DNA of 64,000 nucleotides from Blastomussa wellsi (Eukaryota; Cnidaria; Anthozoa; Scleractinia; Plerogyridae): NCBI GenBank assembly GCA_947652115.1, contig OX393562.1, positions 30,854,356 to 30,918,355 of the forward strand, read 5' to 3'. Shown piece by piece: positions 34,376 to 45,245 of this stretch (position 1 is its first letter; each line of letters starts with the position of its first letter). The notes under the pieces were generated by a model. It saw only the letters and a program-made list of their open reading frames with translations, ran no database searches and was not told where the DNA came from. The position numbers and the translations under genes were made by a program.

Positions 34376-36080
34376 ACTACGTTAAGTAACTCAAAACCAA
34401 ATTGTAGAAACAGAATTTTAAGAACTAATCTTTATTCCAATCGGAAATTCTCGAAAACGAGATGAATTAATACAAAGTTCAGTCCACTCCTGTTGCCTAT
34501 AAACGATCCATTCAACGAGTTTCACCTCAAACTTTGGTGTCAATCCGGATCGCTATTTATCTTGAAACGAATCTGAGGAAAGATGAAAGTCCCTTAGTAC
34601 AATTTGTTTCTTATTTCTAAGAACGGACAGCATCAAATACTGAAACTTTCAACAAGCGCGCATGATGGCGTCGAACTACGTCATCATGTTTTTGTGTTTC
34701 GATGCATTTTTCGACTGTGCATTAGCCAATGAGTGTTAAAGGTAAAAGAATCAAAGAAAGAAAAGACTTGTGGGGTACAAAAATACACAAATTTTGCTAT
34801 ATTTTGGAAGAAAACTGGCGCAAAAACGTCAATATTTGGCCACACCTGCGTGTCAAATTGCAGCTGACATGGCAACGGCAAAAAAGATTGACACAGCACA
34901 ATTTCTGCAAAGGCTAAACAAACAGCTACTGGAAGATTCAGCTTCGCAGAGAAAATACTCTTGTCAAGACTCCAGAAAGAACCTCATGGCGGGGGGTAGG
35001 GGAGTTAGCATCCACACCCCCAAACGCTTCCCCCTCAGCCCAATCCACTTCCAAGAAAAAGAAGCGACACATTAAATCAAACGGTGACTATCAGTACGCA
35101 TTTATTGAACGAGAGTATTCAATTCCATTTTTTTCAGAGGGTATGGATTTAAAAATCGATTTCGACATCTTCGCATCGCTTTCCAGTGAATCCAGACCTG
35201 CATATGCAACCGGCAGGTTTTCTTGCACCAGATGTTTCTTCTCCAGTGGAAAGAACAAAACAAGTGCCACCATTCAGGCAATACTGCTCTCTGTCTCTTT
35301 GTGTGTCGCATTCTACGGAAAAGGTGAAATAAAACGAAACCTTTTCTATCAGGGCAAGTAATTACTGAGCAAAAAAATTTTATGCGTTAATCACAAAAAA
35401 CTAAACTGAATGATGTAGAAACGTGAAAGAAGAACATTTTATTGATACAGAGACAGTGTTTTATCGGGATATCCAAACACGGAGAAGCTTAAAGAGAGTC
35501 GAAAATACGACGCCGATCTCGAGTGTTTGATATATCTTTTCAATCGAAACAAAAACTAAGGAATAATCGGAGAAATAAAATCGTCAAAATCTATGCTAAT
35601 TAAGATCGGGTATCCAAACCTTCTTCATGGTTATGCTTGATGAGTTTGACAAATCAAAATAACGCTGGCACGAGTGCCAACCATCCTTGACGACATTCTT
35701 AAGGTTTGGTCACATTTTTCTAGGACGGTTTGAGACTGTGAATCTACGTGTTGGTAATGCTTTCCTTGTTGGGACATTCTTTCAAAAAGGATTTTTGCTT
35801 TCAATATTCTATTGAAACTCAAACTAGTGTTTGAGTTTAATTACTTGCTCAACATTTTGCCAAGCCGGGCGAACAGATATGAAACTATCTGACTGTTGCC
35901 GGGTAATAAACAGGGAAACGCCAGATTTCGTTAACAGTAAGGGTCGCGATTGCCTTATGTACATTATTCAGTTAAACCTTCGTAATTCAACTAAAACGGT
36001 TTCGATTTTTAGAATCTAATAAATGTATACTGTCTAGCTTATCCTTTACTTTTTTTCATTTTTTTTTCGATCTCTTTACG
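34376..36080. other. Intergenic/possible 3' region of the downstream peptide gene
   Basis: No confident gene. A frame at 34869-35074 on the plus strand (MATAKKIDTAQFLQRLNKQL) and one at 35783-35631 on the minus strand (ending TLRMSSRMVGTRASVILICQ) are open but unproven. The latter has a phase-1 acceptor (CACGTAG) and could be the third exon of the gene at 36094-36404. Confidence 0.25.
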
Positions 36081-36093
36081 TAGGGTAACTTAC

Positions 36094-36404
36094 CAGCTAT
36101 GGGGAGACTTCTAAAGTTCTCGGGAATATCGTGATTTTTTGGCTGGTGATTGTTATCATCTGAAAATAAATTAAGATCGCAATACATTTATTTCAGGCTA
36201 CCCTGATAAAGAAATTTTCCATAATCAGAGCAAATCTTTTACTGAATTAATTTACTATAGTGTCTAAATGACGAGCAATTTAATAAGAAGGTTAAAATGA
36301 AAATAAATTGACTGTATATCATGTATCCTACTACCTTTCTTCTTGGCCAATGAATTCGTTATCCCGATGACAAGAAGGCAAACGATCACAGTGGTGCACT
36401 TCAT
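36094..36404 (-). CDS. Small secreted peptide precursor, paralogue B (first two exons)
   Basis: Exon 1 (36404-36335) encodes a signal peptide, MKCTTVIVCLLVIGITNSLA, followed by KKK. Exon 2 (36159-36094) joins in phase 1 behind TATTTTCAG and reads DDNNHQPKNHDIPENFRSLPIA, ending at a strong GTAAGT donor, also phase 1. The same architecture, phases and sequence recur at 38897-39168. The rest of the product should lie at lower coordinates; a candidate phase-compatible exon (35783-35631) is uncertain. The acidic/proline stretch after the signal looks like a propeptide, so the mature part may be a host-defence, signalling or venom-type peptide; no family is recognised. The conserved upstream block at 36533-36771 probably contains its promoter. 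Confidence 0.6.
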
Positions 36405-36532
36405 GTTGTTGTTGGCGAAGACGTCCTGAAGCTAACTCAACAAAATCTGGTAAGCTTTTGGATAACTTTAAACTTCCTTTACTTTTAAATCCTACATTAC
36501 CTCATGGTTGGGGAATGTTACTTGTTTTATTT

Positions 36533-36771
36533 TATTTTTAAACCAATAAAGCGTTTACACCTATGTTGGTGGTTTTAGTGTTCTGAGGGCCGATTTCGTC
36601 CACAACGGTTTAGATTATGCTCCACCCACCTCCGTTATTTAATTTTTAATAATGTACAAAATTTAGTGATTTCACGTGTGATTCATGAACATTCTTTACT
36701 TCAAGGAAGCGTAAATCCTTAAAACCCTTTCGTACTTTACAGTTATTTCACGAGAGCTTGTCAGTACATAA
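36533..36771 (-). promoter_or_regulatory. Duplicated upstream block of the secreted-peptide genes, copy B
   Basis: Begins about 130 bp upstream of the paralogue B start codon. Sequence TTTTTAAACCAATAAAGCGTTTACACCTATGTT, later TTTACTTCAAGG...GGTAAATCCTTAA, TTTCGTACTTT and GAGAGCTTGTC, recurs in the same order at 39581-39790 and partly at 39320-39530. Conservation after duplication suggests regulatory content or simply recent duplication. Confidence 0.45.
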
Positions 36772-38890
36772 TGGGTTATATAATGACATAAACAATGGAA
36801 GTGGCTATTCATTAAAAAGACAAGTGGTCTTTACATTAAAATCGAACGTAGTTTCAGTATTTGGAAAAACGGATTATTTATATTCATTTTTTGAATTGAG
36901 ACTGAAAACGCATTTAAAATCAACTGGAATATATTTTTAAGCCACTGCTTTAAATCTTGCTAGCCATAATTTGTTCTCGAAACTGGTCTGTTCAGGATTT
37001 GTTTGAAAGCAATTCCTTTGCGTGGCATACCTACTTCCTGATTCTCATGAGGTTAAGTGCCGTAATTTGTTACCTGCTTTCCACCAGCTCCTTCTCTTCA
37101 TTATTAATTCTTTTCTACACTTTTATTTTACAATTTAATTTGTTAAGTTTCGTTTATTCCAAAAAAGTAAAAGAAAAAAAGAGGCGACGTTTTTTTACCG
37201 CCAGGATATGCATAATTTTAACTGTCTGCGGGCATTCTCTTTTACGAGAAGCGAACAGTTTCAAGAGGCTTTCGAATTACACATAGAATGTGCATGATAC
37301 GCGCAGATTGTTTCGTCGGTTCCCAGACCTCTTTTCGATTTCTTAGGTTTTTTGTAATATACAGAGATGTTTTCCAAAATAAAAGTGTGGCAAGCAGTGA
37401 TTTTTTCAGTGTTTTTTCAATCTAAATGGGCTCAAAGCGACAAACAGCAAAATGCTTTGTTTTAAACGAAGAGGAATCTTATCCGATTCAATAATTCAGT
37501 CCTTGTGCGCCTTCCATTTTCCGAAGATTACTCAAGATCATGCGAAGGAACCAACAACTTCGCTAGTTTAAGAAAACATTAAACTTGCTCTTCAGACATT
37601 GTTATTGAATCATAGTATATGCTGCTTAAACAAATGAAAATGAATCATGCATCACAATTAACGCTATATTAAATATATTAGTCTCTAATTTGTTGAAATG
37701 AAATGATGGTGATGATGAGACAACGCTTGCAGGAATTTTAATCACCCTTGAGGATTGGTCACATTTCCCAAGAAGACACTTTTACACCGGGAAATGTCAA
37801 CTCAACTTATCTAAAGAGATGTAATTTTCCTATCGACAACGAATAGAATGGTATCAGGTCGAATCCAGTTCACAGTATTGGACATGAGTGGACTTTGATT
37901 GACATTTTTCCAGAGTAAGAATATATTCTCGGATATTCCCCAGTTTTACCAGCATCGTGTGACGTGTTTAGGTGATTCGCACGCGTGAAAAATATTTGAT
38001 GGTTTATAATTAACAATTAGATTAGGAGCTCGAGATTTCTATGGGGTGATAGTTGATGAGGCCGAAGGCAGAAGTAAAAATCATAATAAACGAATCATGC
38101 ATCGGTGAAAAAGTTCTAAATCTTACTGCGAAACTTCGCTAAAGCGCGAAGACGTCGCAATTTTGAAGACGACCTTCAACTGCTGTATTGTAATGGCTGA
38201 TAGTGTGCAGTAGCTCAGCCAATCCTGATTGCGGCATTTGCGTTAGTATACTAGTAGATTTTCACTAATCTGGATTATTATTCAACAAATTATTACGTTG
38301 CCCATATATGGTCATTATGCTATCAATATCCGTCAACTGCAGCTGACAGATATTCTGCGGTATACGTTAAGTAAGGATTATTTGGTGGAAGTCTCGCTAA
38401 GCGCCGCATAACGGCAACTTTTCTAGCTGTAAAACGCTCTTCGTTGACAATTTGGTGAACAATAAAACAATTATCCTGCTCAGTCTTGCGGTCTATTGTC
38501 TGATTTTAGCCAACTCGGCCTAAGGCCTCGTCGCCTAAGTATCGAGCGATTTCGCAGGATAATTGTGAAATAAGGATAGCGGTTCAAGCGAACGGAAAAT
38601 CGGTATGTTAATCCAATCTATTCTAATTCCCCGGGAATAAAATAGGGTCAATCGAACGCACCCTCTGAAATTAAAAGAGTTTCTCTTCACTTCCATTATT
38701 CAAGAGTGACTCTTTTTCCATTTCCGTATAAAAATAATCAAGTCGCCGATGTTCGTATTTCAACCTTTTTAAGAGTGGAGAAAAGTTCTGAAAATTCTTA
38801 CCTGGTGAGAACAGAAATGATTACAATTACGTTTTTCTAGCCAGTAAAGGTCGCTATTGTATGGCATATATTATTTAGTTAACCATTTCA
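36772..38890. other. Spacer between the two secreted-peptide paralogues
   Basis: No complete gene resolved. A small palindromic element bounded by CAATTATCCTGC/GCAGGATAATTG lies at 38469-38561. Around 37730-37770 a minus-strand stretch resembles 35690-35730 (AATGTGACCAA-CCT-AAG), so it may hold a 3' exon of paralogue A, degraded or unrecognised. Confidence 0.3.
38469..38561. mobile_element. Small palindromic MITE
   Basis: CAATTATCCTGC at the left is inverted as GCAGGATAATTG at the right, with an inner CGGCCTAAGGCC palindrome. About 93 bp. Confidence 0.5.
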
Positions 38891-38896
38891 ACTTAC

Positions 38897-39168
38897 CAGC
38901 TATGGTGAGATTTCTAAAATTCTCGGGAATATCGTTTTTTGGTTGGTCTTTATGGTCATCTGAAAATAAATCGCAATTTATCATCTAAAGGAAATCCTCC
39001 GTCATTAGGGAAAATTTCTTCAATTTTTAAACGGTGACCAATGCAAAAGGAAGAAAAAAAAAAGAAAAAAGTGTCTGCCTGCATATCTGCTACCCTGTTA
39101 CCTTTTATATTTGCAGCTGAGGACGCAACCCCAATAAGAAAGCAAACGATAAAAGCGGTACTCTTCAT
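38897..39168 (-). CDS. Small secreted peptide precursor, paralogue A (first two exons)
   Basis: Exon 1 (39168-39102) encodes MKSTAFIVCFLIGVASSAANIK, a signal peptide plus a short spacer. Exon 2 (38959-38897), behind TTATTTTCAG, reads DDHKDQPKNDIPENFRNLTIA and ends at a GTAAGT donor in phase 1. It matches paralogue B in length, intron phase and the IPENFRxLxIA motif, so the two arose by tandem duplication of about 2.8 kb. An in-frame upstream ATG exists at 39192, but 39168 aligns with the paralogue. The downstream exon is not identified. Family unknown; likely extracellular. Confidence 0.6.
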
Positions 39169-39580
39169 GTTGGTACAAAAAGGCGATTTCATTTGATTTG
39201 ATTTGGTGCAGTCCTGAAACTAACTCAAGAAAAATCTCGGAAGAGTTTTTTTTTAGGTATCTCTGACTCCCGTTTACGTTTCAATCATTCATAGCTGGAG
39301 AATGTTACCTGTTTTTCATTATTTTTAAACCAATAAAGGGTTACTTTAGATCCTGTATTCTGGAGGGACCATAACTGTTTAGTGCGTGTGTTTCTTGCCT
39401 CTGCCATAATTTTTGATAACCAAACTTAAAGTCCTTTGTATATGACTCAGGAGCCTCATTTACCTGAAGAAGAGCAATTTTAAAATCTTTTCGTGCTTTT
39501 AAATTATTTGGTAAGACTGGTTTCTCAGAACAAAAAATATGAAAAAATTGTCAATGCGTTAATATTCGCCATCAGTTATT

Positions 39581-39790
39581 TTTAAACCAATGAAGCGTTT
39601 ACACCTATGTTCAGGTGGCTTTGATGTTGAGAGACCATCGCTGTTTAGTTTGTTCTCTTCCAGCCTCTGCCGTTCAATTTACTTTTTTCACGTGAATCAA
39701 GAATCTTCTTTACTTCAAGGGAGGGTAAATCCTTAAGTTTCTTTCGTACTTTTCAATTTTTCCATGCCGAGAGCTTGTCGGTAAATCATG
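39581..39790 (-). repeat. Third copy of the secreted-peptide upstream block, without a gene
   Basis: Closely matches 36533-36771 (TTTTTAAACCAATGAAGCGTTTACACCTATGTT... GAGAGCTTGTCGGTA). A second, more diverged block at 39320-39530 sits at the expected distance upstream of paralogue A, so this one looks like the promoter relic of a lost copy. Confidence 0.5.
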
Positions 39791-39870
39791 AAAGTTTAAA
39801 AAAAACAATGAAAGTGTTGATTCACTAAAAAGAAAAAAAGTCAATGTGATAATATTGAAAGTAAAAGTGT

Positions 39871-39905
39871 TTGGCCTCGTTAGCTCAGTGGGTACAGCAA
39901 CGGAA
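39871..39905 (+). repeat. tRNA-like A-box fragment of a SINE
   Basis: GGCCTCGTTAGCTCAGTGGGTACAGC resembles the 5' part of a tRNA (A box TTAGCTCAGTGGGTA); no B box follows. Confidence 0.4.
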
Positions 39906-40158
39906 ACAGTCTAACCCGAAGAATAGGTATTTGTCTCTTATCCTACAGAGGCTTATAGAATTCGTTTCATAGTGTGGGCCTTAATTTCTTTTATTATTGC
40001 TAACACTCTGAGGGAGATTCACGGGTTATTTCTAGCACCTTCTAAAATTAGCTACTAAGAGTTTGTTCCTTGTGTGGATTTTGTTTCTTGTACCCGGATA
40101 CAACTGGATGAAGAGAGGTACTTGAGAAAAGTAAAATGTCTTTCTCAAGATCACAACA

Positions 40159-40345
40159 CCGTAAGCGTACGGGCATTTTTTTGCCAGGAAGGGGGGAGGG
40201 GAGGTGAACCAATTGCCCAAAATATTCTCCCGTGTTGCCTTGTCCAAATTTCGCTTGCTGCCCAAAAAATCTTAGTTGCCCGAAATTTGGGGGGGGGGGG
40301 ATGCAGCCGCCCCGGCCCCACCCCGTCCCGTACGCGTATGCAACA
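40159..40345 (+). repeat. Interspersed repeat, TTGCCCAAAA family, copy 3 (fullest)
   Basis: Runs from CGTAAGCGTACGGGC through G-rich tract, ATTGCCCAAAATATTCTCCC, TTGCCTTGTCCAAATTTCGC, TGCCCAAAAAATCTTAGTTGCC and a G-run to GCAGCCGCCCC...CCCGTACGCGTATG. The two ends are inverted (GCGTACGGG / CCCGTACGC), suggesting a transposon-like unit. Confidence 0.65.
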
Positions 40346-40389
40346 TAGTATCCTGACTACTATTTATTGTATAAGACTCCAAATAAAAC

Positions 40390-40483
40390 TTGTCTGTCTG
40401 TCTGTCTGTCTGAGTACAGCTCAGACCCCGACGGCAGCTCGATCAGGAGTTTGGTACACTAACCATTAGAGCACTACGGCTCC
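40390..40483 (-). repeat. (TGTC)n run next to a tRNA-like SINE fragment
   Basis: A TGTC microsatellite at about 40390-40413; on the minus strand 40483-40410 reads GGAGCCGTAGTGCTCTAATGGTTAGTGTACC, like a tRNA 5' half with A box. Confidence 0.4.
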
Positions 40484-40498
40484 TTTTGACCTTTCTCA

Positions 40499-40603
40499 CG
40501 CATTTGCTATTCTTTTGTGTTCATGCTAATCTGTCCGCCCAACCTCATTTCTGAGTTCAAGTTCTTTTGTTTTTTGTATGAACACAAAAGAATAACAAAT
40601 GCG
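40499..40603. repeat. Near-perfect hairpin with about 27-bp arms
   Basis: CGCATTTGCTATTCTTTTGTGTTCAT at 40499-40524 is inverted at 40578-40603 with a single visible mismatch. Small MITE or foldback element. Confidence 0.65.
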
Positions 40604-42179
40604 TTTCTTCCCTTGGGAAGTGATATACTGACCTACTAGATTTCATAACGTTACCCGTGAACAAGTTCCTACCTGCTTTACACCAGCTCCTCTACTTTAT
40701 TATTAATCTTTTCTTCACTACCGTTTAACAGCTAAATTTTCTACTATCTTTATTATTTATTTCATTAAGTTTATTGCCTTCTTTCATAACCTTTAGTTTC
40801 GCTATTTCTCACGAAAGGCGTTAACTCTATAAGCAGGCCCGTTTCGGGAGAAAAGAGATGCACCCTAAACGTCACAGAAATCGACTATAAGAGGCCTAAA
40901 AAGAAATAATTGACCATCATCTGTTCCATGTAGGATCCAACTAGAAACCCGGCATCAAAACAACAATCCTTAGTTGTAGAAAATTCACATGAATGCACCA
41001 AGCTAAAAGATTGCCAATACAAAAATTGTTGTGGCCAATCAGAGGCAAGCATTCGAATTGGTCGCGGAACTAGCCGTTTAAGTGTAGCAGCCCAGGGACA
41101 CTCTTGCGACTTATTGTAAAATAGGTTGAAGCAATCCGGATGAAACCTTCAGGGAATTTAGTTCTATGCCTAAGGTATGAAATACAGTGAAAAGTCTGTA
41201 TCAATCTGTAAGGAGGTCATTTTATCAATGTATTAAGCTAGAGCGAGTAAGACGAATCTTTATCTTTTCTTACTTCAGAATATTCAATCCAGTTTTTCTC
41301 GAAAACGCTCTCATATATATATTTTTTTAAACTTTGCCGTCTTGAAGATCTACATGTATACTATAAGGAACATTGAGTCGTTTTAAAAGTTTAAATCTCG
41401 ATCGATTTTGAGAAAATTGCTAATATTCAAAATCTACGCCTCGTTGCTATAGCCTAACCGATGCCAATCAAATCTACTTTCTCGAAGAATTTGTCCATTA
41501 ATCCGAGTAAATGTACGATGAAATTTGTTCAACCAGACAGTGATGAAGTAATAGCCATTTAAAGTTAGGATAGTGCACTTTTTTTTTAGATAACGCGTCG
41601 ATATTCGATTTCATTACACGACTTTGGTGGTCAGTGGGCCAATAACTAATCAACAAATCGGGTTGCTACATTAATTATCTGTCTACATGTTTTAACTATT
41701 AACCGTGCATTGTAATCACATATGAACAACCCTGTGGTAATTTTTACTGGTTTGTAAAACAACATTATATCGGACTACCTGGCCGGGGTGCTCGATCATA
41801 ATCCCCTTCTCACTAGATCCTTTCCGCTGTCCGCTTCTATGTATTAAAATTAGAGTTTTCAGCCGTGTACTAAATCTCTTATGTTTTTGTTTTGTCAAAC
41901 CCTTGCTCATTAATAAATTCATTAGTCAAATTTTTGGGGGGAGGGTCTCGGGGTGTTATCTTGTAAAGTTTGGTTTCTCTTAAACTTATCAGGCATGTTG
42001 AGGGATGATGGAATTACATCATTATTGTTGTTTTACTGGAAGATCACCTTTTGCGGTGGTGTTTCAAGCTCTCGAAGTTAAACTGATTTTGTGTCCTTCA
42101 AGGCAAGTTTAACTAGTAGGACGTGTCGCAACCATTGCACTTTTCGGTGCTTAGCTATGGGATGACCGATGATGATGAA
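40604..42179. other. Intergenic, nothing recognised
   Basis: AT-rich DNA with no frame carrying a known domain and no clear repeat structure. Confidence 0.3.
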
Positions 42180-42586
42180 GAATACTTTATTCAGAGTATT
42201 TAGCTTTATACAAACTAATTGCGGACACTATTAGTATATAAGAAACTATATCTTAACTATTTTACACAAGAATTATTCAAAATATTGAATTATTACAAAT
42301 AGATTCTAAAATTGTTTAAAATATATCTAGCTACGTAACAGCAAACTTAATTACAATTTTAACGAATAGAATAATATGTAAACTTTGTACGAAAATTAAA
42401 AAAGTATAAAATATCTCAAGTGTGAACTAAAAACGCCTTAGCAGCATAATTTACATTTATCACAATTATCTATTAAAAGTGTAAGGTCTTTGTCCTTCAT
42501 ATTATTCTTAAACCTGTTTACATTAGGTTGCTCCCTATCGCGGTGGTCCAATTTGTTCCAAAGGTGAGGTCCAAAATATCGTAGAG
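42180..42586 (-). mobile_element. 3' end of a non-LTR retrotransposon (LINE)
   Basis: On the minus strand 42586-42438 reads TLRYFGPHLWNKLD, then NRFKNNMKDKD and IDNCDKCKLCC-stop, the usual tail of Jockey/CR1-group reverse transcriptase ORFs, followed by an AT-rich 3' UTR to about 42180. The upstream part is absent: sequence switches to the Gypsy LTR remnant at 42587. Confidence 0.75.
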
Positions 42587-42605
42587 TGTAGTGGTCAGCG
42601 GTTTA

Positions 42606-42760
42606 TTTATTTTTATTTATTTATCTATTTTTGATTTGCCACACTAATTACAAAAATATAGGAAAAGAAGAGAAAAAAAAAAGAAGTGGCGAGGAGACCT
42701 AACAGAAACTATAGGAGCTTATGAGAGGTTAGGCCTCCTCGAACTATGAGCTAGAGCTGT
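42606..42760 (-). mobile_element. LINE 3' end with (TAAA)n tail, inserted in the left LTR
   Basis: On the minus strand: GGAGGCCTAACCTCTCATAA, a Y-rich stretch, GTAATTAGTGTGGCAAATCA and a TAAATAAAAATAAATAAA terminus, typical of a short 3' LINE copy. It interrupts the left LTR after 19 bases; the remaining LTR sequence is missing. Confidence 0.6.
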
Positions 42761-42839
42761 TTCACATTAATAGAAGAAAAGAAGGCGAAAAGTCGAAGAT
42801 GGAAAGATTTATAAACTGTTTTCATGGCGGCGATGGAAA

Positions 42840-45203
42840 ATGTCATGGGAGCTGTACAAAGTGGCAAGTGGTCTCGATAAAAAGGATGAGAAAATTCAAG
42901 TCGCCGCGTTGCTCCATGTGCTTGGAAAAGAATGCGTGGAGATTTACTCAAATTTCGTTTGGGAGAACAAAGAAGATCGCGATAAAGAGAAATTTAAGGC
43001 TTATTGTGCGCCGTTGACATCGCGGCATTTTAATCGTCATTTGTTCATCGAACGGAAACAGCAAGAGGGCGAGACAGTCGATGAATTTTGCAGCGCTCTG
43101 AGAACACTAGCTAAGAATTGTGATCTCGGCGACAAGGAAGAATCTTGGATAACGTCTATGTTAGTTCTTGGCCTCAAGGATCAGAGCTCGAAAGAGAGAC
43201 TTATGGAAAGAGATCAGAACCTGGAGAAAACATTAACAGCAGCTCGTATTGCTGAGACAAGTAAACAACACATGAAGAGCTTAAAGGACGAGGGCAACAA
43301 AGTCGAAAGAATGGATTCAGTGGATGGTTCAGCTCGTAAGCATCAAGGTGGCTTCGTGTGTAGGAACTGTGGTATTTCGCATCGGAAAGGTTTATGCCCC
43401 GCTGCTGGCCAACAATGCCACAAGTGTAAGAAGTTGAATCATTTTGCAAGGATGTGTAGAATTGACACCGAGAGCATGTTTATCGGTGCAGTTTACTCGG
43501 GGGACCAAGACTGGGTGGAAACAGTAGATTTTGGCAATGTTAAAGAAGTATTTAAGCTAGACACTGGTGCCCAGTGTAATGTTTTGCCAAAAGCTGTGTA
43601 TGACAAAATCACAACTATGCCACTGCTGCCATCATCAGCCAGACTAGAAAGTTACACGAAGACCTGCATAAAACCAGTAGGAAGATGTGAGTTGACATGT
43701 TGGGTGCGGGGGCACAAACATCAAGTTTTATTCCAAGTTGTTGATGGTAGCTATACGCCACTCCTTGGCCGGGAATCCTGTGAACAGCTGGGTTTAGTAC
43801 AACACATCGGCACCATTGGAAGCAAAAGCATTCTGGATGATTTTCCAGAAGTATTCGAAGGGCTGGGTTGCCTTCCCGGAAAGTATCACATCAGCATCGA
43901 CCCTTGCGTTCAACCCGTTGTCCATCCACCCAGAAGAATTCCCCACTCTAAACGTGACTCTTTGAAGAAAGAACTAGATCGTATGGAAAATGTTGGTATC
44001 ATTGAGAAAGTGCCTTTAAACGAGCCAGCGGATTGGGTTAGCAGTACTAGTCTTGTGTGTGTTGATAAACCGGATGGGTCCATTCGGGTGTGCCTGGATC
44101 CAAGGGATCTCAATTGTGCTATTAAGCGAGAACACTATCCATTGCCATTAGTTGAAGATATCACTTCCAGTTGTGCGGGAGCCACGCTGTTTTCAACCCT
44201 GGATGCCGAGAAAGCTTTCTACCAAATTCAGCTGGATGAAGAGAGCAGCAAACTGTTGACATTCAATACCCCGTTTGGGAGGTATCGCTACCTGAGGATG
44301 CCAATGGGCATCAAGTCTGCTTCAGAAGTGTACCAACGGAGAATGGAGCAAGTGTTCGAGGGGATCCAGGGAGTGAAAGTCATTATGGATGACATAATCA
44401 TGTATGGATCTAGCAGGGAGGAGCATAATACCCGGCTGAGGTATGTTTTGGAGCGAGCCCGCGACAACAACCTGAGATTAAAGAAGTCCAAGTGTCACAT
44501 TGAGCAAGAAGAAGTGAAGTTTCATGGCCATGTTTTCACAAGGGACGGCTTAAAGACTGATCCCGAGAAAGTCAGGGCAGTAGTTGACATGCCAAGGCCC
44601 ACTGACAAAGCAGGTGTTCAGAGACTGTTGGGCATGGTCAACTATGTTGGCAAATTTATTCCAAACATGTCTGACCTTACTTCACCTCTGAGACAGCTGC
44701 TGCATCAAGATGTAGAGTGGCACTGGGAGGAACAGCATGAGGCTAGTTTCAAGAAAGTTAAAGAAGCTCTTGCTTTTTCACCAGTTCTGGGGTACTATGA
44801 TGCAAAGAAAGAGTTAACACTCCAAGTAGATGCCAGCTCCACAGGTCTGGGAGCAGCATTGATTCAAGAGGGGCAACCCATAGCTTATGCTTTAAAGGCA
44901 CTGACGCCCACCCAGCAGAATTACGCCCAAATTGAAAAGGAACTTTTGGCGGTGGTGTTCGGGTGTACAAAATTCGAGGAGTATATTGTGGGCCGTCACG
45001 TAACCATTGAAACAGATCACAAACCTTTGGAGTCGATCATTAAAAAACCCCTGCATGCATCACCGTTGCGCCTGCAAAGAATGTTGGTTCAACTCCAGCG
45101 CTACCCAGAAATCAGCCTGGTCTACAAGCAGGGTACAAGTCTCCATTTAGCAGATGCTTTGTCTCGAGCTCATTTGCAAGAGCAGCTGACAAATGCTGAA
45201 TAG
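42840..45203 (+). pseudogene. Gypsy Gag-Pol polyprotein (gag, protease, reverse transcriptase, RNase H), 5'-truncated
   Basis: 787 codons from the first in-frame ATG. Gag: WELYKVASGLDKKDEKIQ and ALRTLAKNCDL, then two zinc knuckles (CRNCGISHRKGLC and CHKCKKLNHFARMC). Protease: KLDTGAQCNVLP. Reverse transcriptase: RVCLDPRDLNCAIKREHYPLP, STLDAEKAFYQI, TPFGRYRYLRMPMGIKSA and VIMDDIIMYG, where the usual Y/F-x-DD is M-DD. RNase H: LQVDASSTGLGAAL, EKELLAVVFG and ETDHKPLE. The gag frame is open upstream without an ATG (FSWRRWKM), so its true start was lost with the damaged left end. It stops at 45203; the integrase follows in the same frame after a TAG and a TAA. Confidence 0.9.
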
Positions 45204-45245
45204 TTAGATATTAACATATTAACATAACAAGTTAGATATGAACAC

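Noticed and set aside
34684..35361. Cluster of short frames including MATAKKIDTAQFLQRLNKQL
   Set aside because: One frame looks amphipathic but no family, no splice partners and overlapping frames of similar length; insufficient support.
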